Origin: Gibbula magus
Taxonomy: Eukaryota; Mollusca; Gastropoda; Trochida; Trochidae
Direction: 5' to 3'
Length of the DNA stretch: 64,000 nt
Assembly: GCA_936450465.1 (NCBI GenBank)
Contig: OW388292.1
Span: 26,448,122 to 26,512,121 of the forward strand
Of the stretch, positions 24,801 through 33,900 are shown in pieces. Each line of letters begins with the position of its first letter. The first letter of the stretch is position 1. Below the pieces are notes generated by a model. That model did not search any database and had not been told where the DNA came from. It saw nothing but the letters and a program-made list of their open reading frames with translations. The position numbers and the translations under genes are program-made.

Positions 24801-26560
24801 TGCAGACTCCTTGGCCAGTGGGGATTCTAAATTGTAGATTCCGTGACCCTGTGACCCCAAATTGGGTCACCGGGGTCACATCCTTAAAAACTTATTTTCA
24901 TCTTCTTCTCCAGTTCCAAAAGGTCTAGAGAGCTGAAAAGTTGTGTGCAGACTCCTTGGCCAATGGGGATTCTAAATTGTAGATTCCGTGACCCTGTGAC
25001 CCCCAAATGGGGTCACCGGGGTCACATCCTTAAAAACTTATTTTCATCTTCTTCTCCAGTTTCAAAAGGTCTAGAGAGCTGAAAAGTTGTGTGCAGACTC
25101 CTTGGCCAATGGGGATTCTAAATTGTAGATTCCATGACCCTGTGACCCCCAAATGGGGTCACCGGGGTCACATCCTTAAAAACTTATTTTCATCTTCTTC
25201 TCCAGTTCCAAAAGGTCTAGAGAGCTGAAAAGTTGTGTGCAGACTCCTTGGCCAGTGGGGATTCTAAATTGTAGATTCCGTGACCCTGTGACCCCAAATG
25301 GGGTCACCGGGGTCACATCCTTAAAAACTTATTTTCATCTTCATCTCCAGTTCCAAAAGGTCTAGAGAGCTGAAAAGTTGTGTGCAGACTCCTTGGCCAA
25401 TGGGGATTCTAAATTGTAGATTTCGTGACCCCATGACCCCAAATGGGGTTTCATGGGTCACATCCTTAAAAACCTATTTTCAACTTCTTCTTCAGTTCCA
25501 AAAGGTCTAGAGAGCTGAAAAGTTGTGTGCAGACTCCTTGGCCAATGGGGATTCTAAATTGTAGATTTCGTGACCCCATGACCCCAAATGGGGTCACAGG
25601 GGTCACATCCTTAAAAACCTATTTTCATCTTCTTCTCGAGTTCCAAAAGGTCTAGAGAGCTGAAAAGTTGTGTGCAGACTCCTTGGCCAATTGGGATTCT
25701 AAATTGTAGATTTCGTGACCCTGTGACCCCAAATGGGGTCACATGGGTCACATCCTTAAAAACCTATTTTCAACTTCTTCTTCAGTTCCAAAAGGTCTAG
25801 AGAGCTGAAAAGTTGTGTGCAGACTCCTTGACCAATGGGGATTCTAAATTGTAGATTTCGTGACCCCGTGACCGCAAATGGGGTCACCGGGGTCACATCC
25901 TTAAAAACCTACTTTCATCTTCTTTTCCAGTTCCAAAAGGTCTAGAGAGCTGAAAAGTTGTGTGCAGACTCCTTGGCCAATGGGGATTCTAAATTGTAGA
26001 TTTCGTGACCCCGTAACCGCAAATGGGGTCACCGGAGTCACATCCTTAAAAACCTATTTTCATCTTCTTTTCCAGTTCCAAAAGGTCTAGAGAGCTGAAA
26101 AGTTGTGTGCAGACTCCTTGGCCAATGGGGATTCTTAATTGTAGATTTCGTGACCAAGTGACCCCAAATGGGGTCACAGGGGTCACAGCCTTAAAAACCT
26201 ACTTTTATCTTCTTCTCCAGTTCCAAAAGGTCTAGAGAGCTGAAAAGTTGTGTGCAGACTCCTTGGCCAATGGGGATTCTAAATTGTAGATTATGTGACA
26301 CTGGACCCCAAATGGGGTCACAGTGGTCATGATCTAAGAACCTATCTTTTGCTTGTAAACAATAACTTAAATAACTTAAATATTCAACTTTAGATAGTAA
26401 ATCAATGAAATCCTGATGAGCTACAGAGCCCATGGCTCTATTTTTTCTAGTATTTAATGTATACTTAATTTCTTCTTGTTTACAGAACCAGTTCAAGTTT
26501 TTGTACTCAGCTGTTCACGACTATCTGGAAACATTTTCAACTTACTCAAATTTCACCTGA
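818..26560 (+). CDS. Receptor-type protein tyrosine phosphatase with ShK-like and multiple EGF-like domains (22 exons)
   Basis: Single-pass receptor predicted to dephosphorylate phosphotyrosine at the plasma membrane; ligand unknown. Exons: 818-881, 2035-2172, 2783-5005, 7457-7597, 10341-10461, 11051-11148, 12169-12380, 12672-12759, 13112-13188, 13621-13657, 14360-14457, 15862-15996, 16383-16543, 16971-17106, 17412-17561, 18032-18131, 18279-18352, 19350-19484, 20633-20770, 21375-21529, 22082-22217, 26486-26560. All introns are GT/AG and the 4692 nt stay in frame to TGA, giving 1563 aa. Order: signal peptide 1-21, ShK-like 22-67, EGF-like repeats 68-855, transmembrane helix about 871-894, D1 about 970-1290, D2 about 1294-1560. 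The D2 loop HCLDGVERSG resembles the HCLN-type loop that I recall from R2B receptors (PTPRK/M/T/U), but those have MAM/Ig/FN3 ectodomains, so no symbol is given. The model rests on splice sites and phase, without transcript data. Confidence 0.9.
1340..1990 (+). mobile_element. Helentron-like element, family A, copy 1 (worn 5' end)
   Basis: Degraded copy in RPTP intron 1. It has GTCCGTCCATCC followed by AAACTTTTC, several minisatellite units (CTGAAATGTTATGTACAGAC, GGTCACATGGGTCACACC), and a good 3' end TGATGAGCTACACAGC..GGCTCTAGTTTT at 1959-1990. The 5' terminal TAGCTCATCAGG is not recognisable. Confidence 0.65.
2035..2172 (+). CDS. RPTP exon 2: ShK-like cysteine-rich domain
   Basis: Phase 1-1 exon encoding about 46 residues with six cysteines in the order C-x9-C-x3-C, then a long gap to HCKKTCNIC. 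The C-x3-C-x2-C ending and total of six fit the ShKT fold, which occurs in many non-toxic animal receptors and enzymes. The exon starts 45 bp downstream of the 3' end of a Helentron-like repeat. The ShK assignment is by pattern only; an unrelated six-cysteine module is possible. Confidence 0.75.
2783..5005 (+). CDS. RPTP exon 3: giant exon with about 22 EGF-like repeats
   Basis: One uninterrupted 2223-nt exon, phase 1 at both ends, encodes about 741 residues of MEGF/Draper-style EGF or laminin-EGF-like repeats. I count about 22 repeat ends of the form G-(F/Y/W)-(Y/H/K)-G-x-x-C, for example GYYGQDC, TFYGPTC, GFYGSDC and GYHGHYC. One end is degenerate (GWYELTDEC), and one repeat has an insertion near [11 protein letters not shown]. 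Such repeats usually form a rod-like extracellular stalk or ligand-binding surface. Open alternative frames inside the exon are shadows of the repeat composition. Confidence 0.92.
6083..7210 (+). repeat. Dispersed repeat, family C: palindromic head and about 430-bp direct repeats with AGGTCA motifs
   Basis: In RPTP intron 3. It opens with a perfect 27-bp palindrome (AGCAGCTCCGACT, A, then its inverse) near 6085-6111. Two near-identical blocks of about 430 bp follow (anchors CATAACTTCTTACTTAT near 6197 and 6629) and a third, partial block begins near 7063. Each carries TCAAAGGTCAAGGTCA. A (GACT)n run lies near 7005-7030. The 3' border is uncertain; a small hairpin, GAAGC-GACA-GCTTC, occurs near 7235. 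No ORF. Confidence 0.65.
7457..7597 (+). CDS. RPTP exon 4: last EGF-like repeat
   Basis: Phase 1-1 exon of 141 nt encoding [36 protein letters not shown], which continues the EGF series. The intron before it carries a repeat with AGGTCA motifs, and the intron after it carries a hAT-like element. Confidence 0.9.
7655..9571. mobile_element. hAT-like non-autonomous DNA transposon
   Basis: About 1.9 kb in RPTP intron 4, bounded by roughly 30-bp inverted repeats starting CAGGGACCTTATATAGAGGG and continuing ACTAGCAACT. GTTTGATCA occurs directly outside both ends (7648-7656 and 9572-9580, overlapping the terminal CA on the left), consistent with a 7-9 bp target duplication. CAGGG termini and about 8-bp duplications fit hAT. 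No transposase ORF. Confidence 0.85.
8371..9385. repeat. Five tandem copies of a 211-bp unit inside the hAT-like element
   Basis: Units begin with CAGACAAGATGGCG (or CAGACAATATGGCG) at 8371, 8583, 8794, 9005 and 9216, and are nearly identical (CGCTATTTTAACTGCAAAGT, CAGCTTGACGCAGTTACATC). The high similarity points to recent amplification. Confidence 0.92.
10341..10461 (+). CDS. RPTP exon 5: transmembrane segment
   Basis: After a short acidic stalk ([10 protein letters not shown]) come about 24 hydrophobic residues ([20 protein letters not shown]) and then the basic stop-transfer IYRRR completed by the next exon. The exon enters in phase 1 and leaves in phase 2. Confidence 0.92.
10611..10755. 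repeat. Three-copy 50-bp minisatellite
   Basis: Units starting TGCAGCATGAACGTGAC at 10611, 10661 and 10711, each ending TCGATGTGTCTCTTCG, in the intron after the transmembrane exon. No coding value; an open frame across it only reflects the 50-bp period. Confidence 0.9.
11051..12380 (+). CDS. RPTP exons 6-7: cytoplasmic juxtamembrane region
   Basis: Exons 11051-11148 and 12169-12380. They encode a basic, Ser/Pro/Gly-rich linker ([20 protein letters not shown] and onward), a possible phosphosite EETYYNLM, and the first helix of D1 ([20 protein letters not shown]). A Harbinger-type MITE lies in the intervening intron. Confidence 0.88.
11339..11917. mobile_element. PIF/Harbinger-type MITE (579 bp)
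   Basis: Terminal inverted repeats GGCTGGGCCACACTGCGTC and, inverted, GGGTGGGACACTACGTC, both followed by a T-rich stretch. The element is flanked by TAA at 11336-11338 and 11918-11920. A 3-bp TAA/TTA duplication with GG-starting termini is typical of Harbinger MITEs. No transposase. Confidence 0.72.
12672..17561 (+). CDS. RPTP exons 8-15: catalytic PTP domain D1
   Basis: Eight exons complete D1. Visible family motifs are KNRYKNI (phosphotyrosine loop), [18 protein letters not shown], the WPD loop [11 protein letters not shown] (general-acid Asp about residue 1165) and the P-loop [10 protein letters not shown] (nucleophile Cys about 1197, Arg about 1203), followed by [19 protein letters not shown]. 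With all of these present D1 should be catalytically active. The P-loop is split between exons 13 and 14 after HC. The donor after exon 12 is CAG|GTCGCT, a GT donor with poor context. Confidence 0.93.
13737..13960 (+). mobile_element. tRNA-derived SINE, copy 1 (short form)
   Basis: A-box-like GTGGTTAGCGCG and B-box GGCTCGAATCC (13786-13796) form a tRNA-like head. The body reads GAGAACTGTTCTACATGCAG and ends near ATAATACTTGTAGCCGTGCT. The same family recurs at 35836. About 60-70 bp of the middle present there (around CACCCATGGTTCGC) are missing here. Lies in an RPTP intron. Confidence 0.82.
14494..15464 (+). mobile_element. Helentron-like element, family B, copy 1
   Basis: Starts GTCCCCCGCCGCAACGCGG..GGGGGAC, then a (CGTACGTC)n tract, then about six units of roughly 150 bp (GATATCTCATGAAGCGTTGC..TTTTCAAGGTCACC). 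It ends GCGGGGGAC at 15428-15436, which inverts the 5' terminus, then hairpin TTGCCATGTTAGTGGCAA and CACTTGTTA. Terminal repeat inverted at a subterminal 3' site plus 3' hairpin is the plan of Helentron-associated elements. It begins only 36 bp after RPTP exon 11. Confidence 0.75.
18032..26560 (+). CDS. RPTP exons 16-22: membrane-distal PTP domain D2, degenerate
   Basis: Seven exons encode a second PTP fold: [44 protein letters not shown], then FWPQGEIVP where the WPD loop should be, and [13 protein letters not shown] as P-loop. Cys (about 1493) and Arg (about 1499) remain, but the general-acid Asp is Gln, so D2 is predicted weak or inactive with a regulatory role, as is usual for RPTP D2 domains. 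The last exon encodes 24 residues ([17 protein letters not shown], then a short tail) and TGA at 26558. The intron before it is 4.3 kb, mostly one tandem array. Confidence 0.9.
18560..18775 (+). mobile_element. Helentron-like element, family A, copy 2 (5' head only)
   Basis: TTTTAGCTGATCTGGCCTG..GCCCGATGGGCTTATGGCATG, then CCGTCCGTCC and one partial minisatellite unit. Homology stops near 18770, where a piggyBac-like fragment begins. Confidence 0.78.
18770..19260. mobile_element. piggyBac-like non-autonomous fragment, copy 1
   Basis: Shares CGCTTGCTGTGTC, TTTTATATGGGA, CAAACACGTGGGTGA, AATTGGCCTTTTGTAAAGCT and ATTATCGATGC with 52452-53048. Both copies end TTAAGGGTTAA, which inverted reads TTAA-CCCTTAA, like piggyBac termini next to a TTAA target. 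The opposite terminus is missing here. Confidence 0.55.
19508..20296 (+). mobile_element. Helentron-like element, family B, copy 2
   Basis: Same plan as the copy at 14494: CGCCGCAACGCGG-like head (CTGCCGCAACGCGGCACGGG), CGTACGTACGTC, about five units of roughly 150 bp, then GGCGGGGGACATTGCCATGTTAGTGGCAAACACTTGTTA at the 3' end. It begins 23 bp after RPTP exon 18. Confidence 0.75.
22280..22835. mobile_element. Foldback MITE with long inverted ends
   Basis: GGCAGTGTAATATTTATAC near 22290 is inverted as GTATAAATATTACACTGC near 22803. Subterminal GTGACGTCA is also inverted (about 22345 and 22760). Similarity between the arms extends for about 100 bp with mismatches. Exact ends and target duplication are unclear. 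Lies in the last RPTP intron. Confidence 0.65.
22502..22618. repeat. 117-bp imperfect palindrome nested in the foldback MITE
   Basis: CCTTCTATTTAATACCATTT at the left and its inverse AATGGTATTAAATAGAAGG at the right, with AACGAG..CGAGTT near the centre. It would form a long stem. It may be the MITE core or a later insertion. Confidence 0.8.
23327..26446 (+). mobile_element. Helentron-like element, family A, copy 3, with 20-unit array
   Basis: 5' end TTTTTAGCTCATCAGGCCTG with palindrome GGCCTGAAAGGCC; then GTCCATCC/GTCCGTCC repeats; then about 20 tandem units of about 145 bp (GAGAGCTGAAAAGTTGTGTG..GGGGTCACCGGGGTCACATC) from about 23440 to 26330; then a short 3' segment ending CCTGATGAGCT (26412-26422), hairpin AGAGCCCATGGCTCT and T6. 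The 3' body found in copies 4 and 5 is deleted. It fills most of the last RPTP intron. Confidence 0.85.
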
Positions 26561-29500
26561 AGGTTGCTAACGCCAGCCTCTCCGAAACCAGCAAGAATTG
26601 GTGCCAAGTTATTCCTCATGTTTTGTAACATATATTATATATACATATATATATATATGTGTGTGCCATATCCAAGTCATTGTTACTGTGTTTTATTATA
26701 ATTTTCATCTATAATTCCAGAAAGAAATTTCCAGACTTTTTCTTGCTTATTCTTTCCTTCAACACAAGAATTTGATCTCTTGGTCTTTTGTTTGTTTTCA
26801 TTGTTTTGTTGATTTTGTTTTGTTTTTTATGCTGTTGTTAATTCATTTTTATGCGAGCAAAACAAATATGAGGACCAAATTTGTTATACATGAGAAATGA
26901 GTGAACTTATTTTGCAGATGATAATCATCAACAAATATTTTATACACTTCTTTTTATACATTTATATCTTAGTCATAAGGGACCAGAAAGTTATCACTAT
27001 TCAATGCAGTTCCATGATTTTCAAGATTCTCTGATATTTTCCGTTACGGTAGAGGATGGTTGAATGGACAGAAATACACAAAAGTAATAGTATTAAGTGC
27101 TAATTTGACTTAACAACTTCTAAAATGCCACTCAAAGAAGTTGAACATCAAGTTGAGAACTTCCAGTTATTCAACTGTTGGTATAGTATAGAATCATTCT
27201 GCAGCGCTTTAATTCCTTCCCGCTGATCTGGGATATTCAATATAATTTTAACTCACTGTATAAAACACATCCTATGTATCGCTCCCGGTTTCCCTATCTT
27301 GATACTTACCATCCCACACATACTCGTAACATATAGGGACAAAGACTTTTATCATTCAACAACATTAGTATAGAGATGGAAGAAATAAACATTCAGCACT
27401 GTAAGTCCAAAATGTGACTAGATCACTGCTAGAACAATCGCTGTAAGCAGTGAGCTCCAAATGTTTCTGAACTACCGGTAATATCACTCTCTGGGTGGCA
27501 TGCAGTGTTCAGGATCAAGCTGTCTGCAGTTCAAACCTCACTTTATCTATAACCAACAACTCTTCTCTGTGTACAATAGTACATGTTAAATCAGTTTCTA
27601 TGTCATGTTTCACTGCAATGTATAACAGTTTTGGAGTTGAGGCCTTTCTCCTTGCATTAGTTGACATGATACAGCAGTCGGTGAAACACTTATAAGTGGC
27701 ATTTTCCCCACCTCTCCTTTAAGTGTTACAGATGATGATTAGAAACAGAGGTGAAAGATGTAAAACATCATGGTCCCTCCTAAATACAGTTTGCTGATTG
27801 GCTCTTGAAGCAGTAGACGTTGATGCAATTGGCCTATTTGTTTTCATACAGGCCTCACTTGTGAAGAAGGTATTTCAGGACTATCAACCATGTTATACTG
27901 TCATGTACTTATCTTTATACTTTCCATGACTAGATTCCTTCATCAAGATGGTTGTGCTTATAGTAACAGACTTGTATTCTATTCCTCTACTTCTGACAAA
28001 AGATAATTGTCACTTGTACATGTAGAAATAATAGCGGATAGGATGTTAATTCACCTGTCCCATGTGACAGGCACCTGTTGTGTAAACATGCTGGGCTTGT
28101 TAGTGCATAGAAGGAATCTTTCAGGATTAAAGTTAACATGATTATTATAAGAACAACAATTTTACAATTTCATGTTATGCAAAAGTTCAATATAATTTTC
28201 AATTTCAATTGGTTTAAAAAGTAGAGTATTTCAGAATTTTTATACTAAAATGACATTTTAAAGTAATACAGTAGAAGACGGATATAGCGAACATGGATAT
28301 AGTGAACAAATAGATATAGCAAACAAATTCCCAGGAAAGGCCCTTTATGATATGCCAAACGCGAAAAGCGAACAGCGGATCTAGCAAACTGAATTCTTTG
28401 GTCCCTTGGAGTTTGTTATATCCGTGTTCTACTGTATCTGATTTATTTTTAAAACTTCATAGTCAAAATTTGTTTGGAGATATATTAGTTCCTCCACAAA
28501 GCATATATACTGTAATTTTGAAAGATGTGTATGAACTATTCAAAGTTTCCATATATTTTGAAAATTATTATACATCCTGTATTTATGCATGTATCTGTTG
28601 TACAAATTTTACAAATTTAAAAACACATGTGTAACTTACATTCAACCTGATTCATCTGCCTAACAAATCATCCATTTCATTCAGAGGTTTTGATCAGTAT
28701 TATGAAAAGGTGTGTATCATGATTTCATATTCATATTTTATGGCCATAAATTTGTATAGATGAGATCACAAATGTTATTTTGAATCCACAAGATGAAGAT
28801 TTAATGCATGATGCAATTTCTTTTCAATGTATTTGTTTTTACTTGTACATTTTGGTTATTTCAATGACAATTTTAAATGGTTGAATCAACTGGTCCAATG
28901 AAACAAACTTGTATATATTAAATGCGCTTATACATATTTGCTACAGAGGGAAAGGATTCAAATATACAGGTTTGTTGTAAACATTCATAAACAAGAAGTT
29001 GATTTTCTTTGCATAATAGAATGCAGATGCATAATGTAGACCTCGCTGTCAGTGTATATCATATTCATCTGGAAATAAGTGTAAAGGTTACAAACAGAGG
29101 CTAGCAATGTGTCCATCCTGTCAATAAATGTTCTCATTCAGGATTTCTGGATAACAACTTCTTTTTGTATAATACATGGCATTAAATGCCCTTCAAAGAC
29201 AGGAAATAAGATCACCAAATCTTGATGCATTTCAAAACAACAAAACGTTTTAAATAATGAACAAGTTAACATAGAATGGAGTTGCTGTATGATATCTGGT
29301 ATCAATGTATTGCGATTTGAACATTATGTAAAATAAGCCAAAGTATATTATTTATGATTACATTGGAAGGTTGTCTGTTGTTCTTGATCATAACATGATA
29401 AAACTATAAGTAATAATTGATATATAAGTGATTTCTAAAATTATTCATTAATGATTTCAAGATTTAAATTGATTATCCAAACTATATTACAACTTTCTTT

Positions 29501-30937
29501 TTTTCCTGTAGGGTTTCGATAGAAAAATGTGCCTTATTTTCCAATTAGATTTCAGGTCTTTGACTCTTTTCTACCTCTGATTCTCTATAGTTCTATATTT
29601 TTGTAACCATTTATTGAGAAATAGCATAAATCTTAGTTCTCTACCTCAATTTAGATTGTGTTGAGTCCAGTAATCCACGAACAATGGTAGTAGTAGTAGT
29701 TTCATACAGCTTGAATTCAGCATTATCTAGTGATCTTTTCATCCATGTGTTTCCTCATTCAGCAATAGCAATTTAGTCATTTCATGTTTTAGCAATAAAG
29801 TTGATAAATATAAAAGAAACACTACCGGTAACCATTGTGACTGAGGAGAGAAAGGACATTTATTTTCAGTGCCATATTTGGGTTGAAAATGGTCGTTGTT
29901 CAATTTGATAATTTGTTTATGTTCACTCAGTGAAGCAGTGAAGCGAATTCAGTGTTGAACATGTTCAGCCTGTGTATCAATAATATTTGTTTTACTTGAA
30001 AGTTTGAAATTATTCTATGTTTTAAAACATTTGTTGAGGAAATGGATGAGATGTACGAGTTTTAAAATATTCCCAGGTTATGTTTTGAAATTTCATGGCA
30101 ATTTATATGATTTTAACTATTTATGTCATGCTTAATAAATATATAACGAACAATAAAAGTGAAATGTAGGTGTTTAAACCTGGCAGAATTTTTCAAGATT
30201 GACGATGTCACCAAATTGAAATTTTCATGATAGAATGTTGTGAAATTTACAATTATTCATAGAAAATGCTTTCTTGAGTTTGATTGTAGTCATCAGTTGT
30301 TGTTATGTGTTGTGTATTCTAGTCTTCATCTGATCGTTATGTTTGTGCGTTTGTGAACAAATAATTCATCACAACTAAGATAGTGAAACATCTAATTCCA
30401 ACAATAGTGATAATTCACTGTGGAGAAACTGTTTTGAAAACAACTAAGTTCTCCAACTTAGTGGATAATTGTTTTTTGATAAAAACCTCTTCATGCCAAA
30501 TTATTTTCAAACCACAATTATTTGAAACCCTTTCAAATATGAACTATGTTCAACTAACCAACATTCGAATTACATTTTCACTTTTTCAGGAAGGATATAT
30601 TTTTCAAAATGTTTGTTTATCACATGTAACAATTTCAAGATTAATGTATTTATGTAAATGTACAAAATTGGTACAAATTGTAATCTGTTATCAACGTATC
30701 TGAGGAAGTTCATGAACATTTTCAATAGAAATTTCAGCATTAGCAAACAATTAGTTATATGATACCATGCCAAAAATATTTTGCATTTTATACCTTTTAA
30801 AAGGTGCTTCGTTAGAAATCCTTCATGCAGTCTTTTCTGTATTTACTTTCAATTTAAGATTAAAATTATTTTTAGCTCAGAAGACCACGCTTCTTACCCT
30901 TTTTAGTGAAAAAATATTGTTCTGTTCATCTGTTTTG
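26561..30937 (+). other. RPTP 3' flank and probable 3' UTR
   Basis: AT-rich sequence without a supportable gene. It starts with the RPTP 3' UTR, with a (TA)n run near 26636-26660. AATAAA occurs at 27384, 29123, 29794, 30134 and 30152, so the poly(A) site cannot be chosen from sequence. A small pogo-type MITE lies at 28269-28434, and a fragment related to the 38887-39055 repeat (ATTAAATGCCCTTCAAAG) lies near 29140-29200. Confidence 0.4.
28269..28434. mobile_element. pogo/Tigger-type MITE (166 bp)
   Basis: Starts CAGTAGAAGACGGATATAGC and ends TATATCCGTGTTCTACTG, inverted copies of each other, with TA directly outside both ends. CAGT termini and a TA target are typical of pogo/Tigger elements. 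Internal GATATAGCGAAC-type motifs repeat several times. Confidence 0.8.
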
Positions 30938-33900
30938 TTTTTAGCTCATCTGGCCTGAAAGGCCCGATGGGCTTATGGCATGGGATGGCGTCCGTCCGTC
31001 CGTCCGTAAACTTTTCGCTTTTTCGAACCAATGACTCCAGAGAGCTGAAATTTAATGTACAGACTCCTTGGCTGAAGGGGATACTAAATTGTAAATTTGG
31101 TGACCCTGTGACCCCAAATGTGGGTCACAGGGGTCATAGCCTTAAAAGCTATTTTCATCTTCTTCTCCAGAACCAATGACTCCAGAGAGCTGAAATTTTA
31201 TGCACAGGCTCCTTGGCTGAAAGGGATTCTAAATTGTAGATTTGGTGACCCTGTGACCCCAAGTGTGGCTCACAGGGGTCATTACCTAAAAAAAACTATT
31301 TTCATCTTCTTCTCCAGTCCCAATGAACGTAGAGAGCTGAAATTTTATGTACATACTCCTTGACTGAGGGGGATTCTAAATTGTAAATTTGGTGACAGTG
31401 AGACCCCAAATATTGGGTCACAGAGGCAATTACCTAAAATGCTATTTTCATCTTCATCTCCAGTCCCAATGGCTCTAGCGAGCTGAAATTTAATGTACAG
31501 ACTCCTTGGCTGAAGGGGATACTAAATTGTAAATTTGGTGACCCTGTGACCCCAAATGTGGGTCACAGGGGTCATAACCTTAAAAGCTATTTTCATCTTC
31601 TTCTCCAGAACCAATGACTCCAGAGAGCTGAAATTTTATGCACAGACTCCTTGGCTGAAAGGGATTCTAAATTGTAGATTTGGTGACCCTGTGACCCCAA
31701 GTGTGGCTCACAGGGGTCATTACCTAAAAAAAACTATTTTCATCTTCTTCTCCAGTCCCAATGAACGTAGAGAGCTGAAATTTTATGTACATACTCCTTG
31801 ACTGAGGGGGATTCTAAATTGTAAATTTGGTGACAGTGAGACCCCAAATATTGGGTCACAGAGGCAATGACCTAAAATGCTATTTTCATCTTCATCTCCA
31901 GTCCCAATGGCTCTAGCGAGCTGAAATTTTATGTACAGACTCCTTGGCTGTAAGGGATTCTAAATTGTAAATTTGGTGAGTCTGTGACCCCAAATATGGG
32001 TCACAGGGATCATAACCTAAAAGCCTATTTCAGTTTACAGCATCTTTCTGAGATTATATGTGCACTTCAATCAGTAAGTAGGTAAGGGAGGTAATTTTAA
32101 AGAAAACACCTGAGTTAAAGGCATTTCATCTTTCTGATGTGAGAGTTCTAACATGTGCTTTGAGAATACAGTCAGCTCTCGTTAATCCGACACTCGTTAA
32201 TCCGACAATCACGTTAATCCGACAAAAGATTAGGGAACCATTTAAAATAGTGATAATTACTTTCGTTAATCCAACATTCTCGCATTCCGACTCCGACAGA
32301 CCAATCTAGCAACCGATTGATGCAAATACACTGTAAAAGCACTCGTTAATCCGACAATCAAATTGGCCGGTCGGATTATCCGACCGTGAATAAACAGTCA
32401 CACTCGAGTGGTAATTAGCGTGGGCCTTACTGGCTGCTTGGTAATGATGCCGGTGAACATCACACTTGTTGATTAGAATCACACGATTAATTAAGACGAT
32501 TTAATTAACAACTAACAATAGATCGATGTGTATGTTTACAACTGACCTGAGTGTTCATCACGACACAATGTCTGTCACGAGTACACCGCTCGCTAAGCGA
32601 GCTCAAATAGAAGTCACACATTATCATGCCATTCGGTAAACATTGAGTCAATCATTTTCGATCAGATTCAATAATCCGACATTCTCGTTAATCCGACATA
32701 TTTCTCTGCAACCATGAGTGTCGGATTAATGAGAGCTGACTGTATAATATGTCTGATGAAAAAGAGATACTGAGAATTAAAAACTTAGAATTGAAGGTCT
32801 AACAAAAATTATACTTCATATTTTATCTTTGTCTCACATTTCACATATGAGTAATTATTTGTATTTTGCAAGTGAATTTGCTGATAAAGGTACACAAGTC
32901 TAAAAGTATTCTAAAGACTTAATACAGAATCTTTTATTAAATCTTATATTATGTTCTTTGTAATTTAAGAGTAAATAATGGAGTTTTTTAATATCTCATG
33001 ATATTGTGTAATTATTTGGAGAATTAATTAATTAATTAATGAGAATTTCCAGTACGAGTCAATTTGGTATACCTTATTTATATCATATTTTATACTTTAT
33101 AACTGATTTAGTTTTCTATTAACTTTGCAGTTAAGTTTATTCAATAGGAACAAGAAATGAGATAGATGTCTACATCATGGACCTGGTTAATGTGAATCTA
33201 TTTGAAATGAGAACTATTGAATACCCTTTGAAGGAATAACTTGAAGAGGAATTAAATTTTTTCATTTTACATGAGATATGTGAACTGAATATGACTAGTG
33301 ATGACTGGTGATAACATAGAACTATAAAAGAAGTAGCTATATGAGATTGTGACATCACACCTATTTTCATCATCTTCTCCAGTACAGAAAAATAATTAAT
33401 TGTTGGAAAAACTGCATCTAACATAAAAATTTTACTGGCTGTGAGTCCAGTGTCTGCATGTTATGTAATTGCATTGTGTTGACGTCTTCCTGGCAGAAGG
33501 ATGAAAACTGATAGTTACACAGAGGTTTCAGGTTACTTCAAACTACTGTGCAGCACTGTGTTATCATAGACTGTGCGTGAGACTGCTTTAGTCTTCCACT
33601 GACTCTAAAAAAGAATTTATTCATAGAATATCACCATTTTATCAAATATTGAAAAGGAGCCTATAAGAAATGGTGAAAAAGAATTTACTAAAAAAAATTC
33701 ACCAATTTATTAAGTATTGAAATGGAGCCTATGAGAAATGGGATTTGCAAAAACTGAGGCTCCTATTCATTATGTAATAAATGTTGGTATTGCCATAATG
33801 CAATTAAGAATTAAAACAATATAATGCAAAGGTGTATGATATTCATAACGAATGTTGATTTATGTGTAACCAATTTTGATAATAATTAGCAGGGGTCATG

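Noticed and set aside
23440..26330. Regularly repeated units resembling a CRISPR array
   Set aside because: Units are directly adjacent, about 145 bp, with no unique spacers, and lie in an intron of an animal gene.
31118..31801. Two near-identical 81-codon ORFs
   Set aside because: They are the 438-bp duplication of the family A minisatellite, with no independent coding signal.
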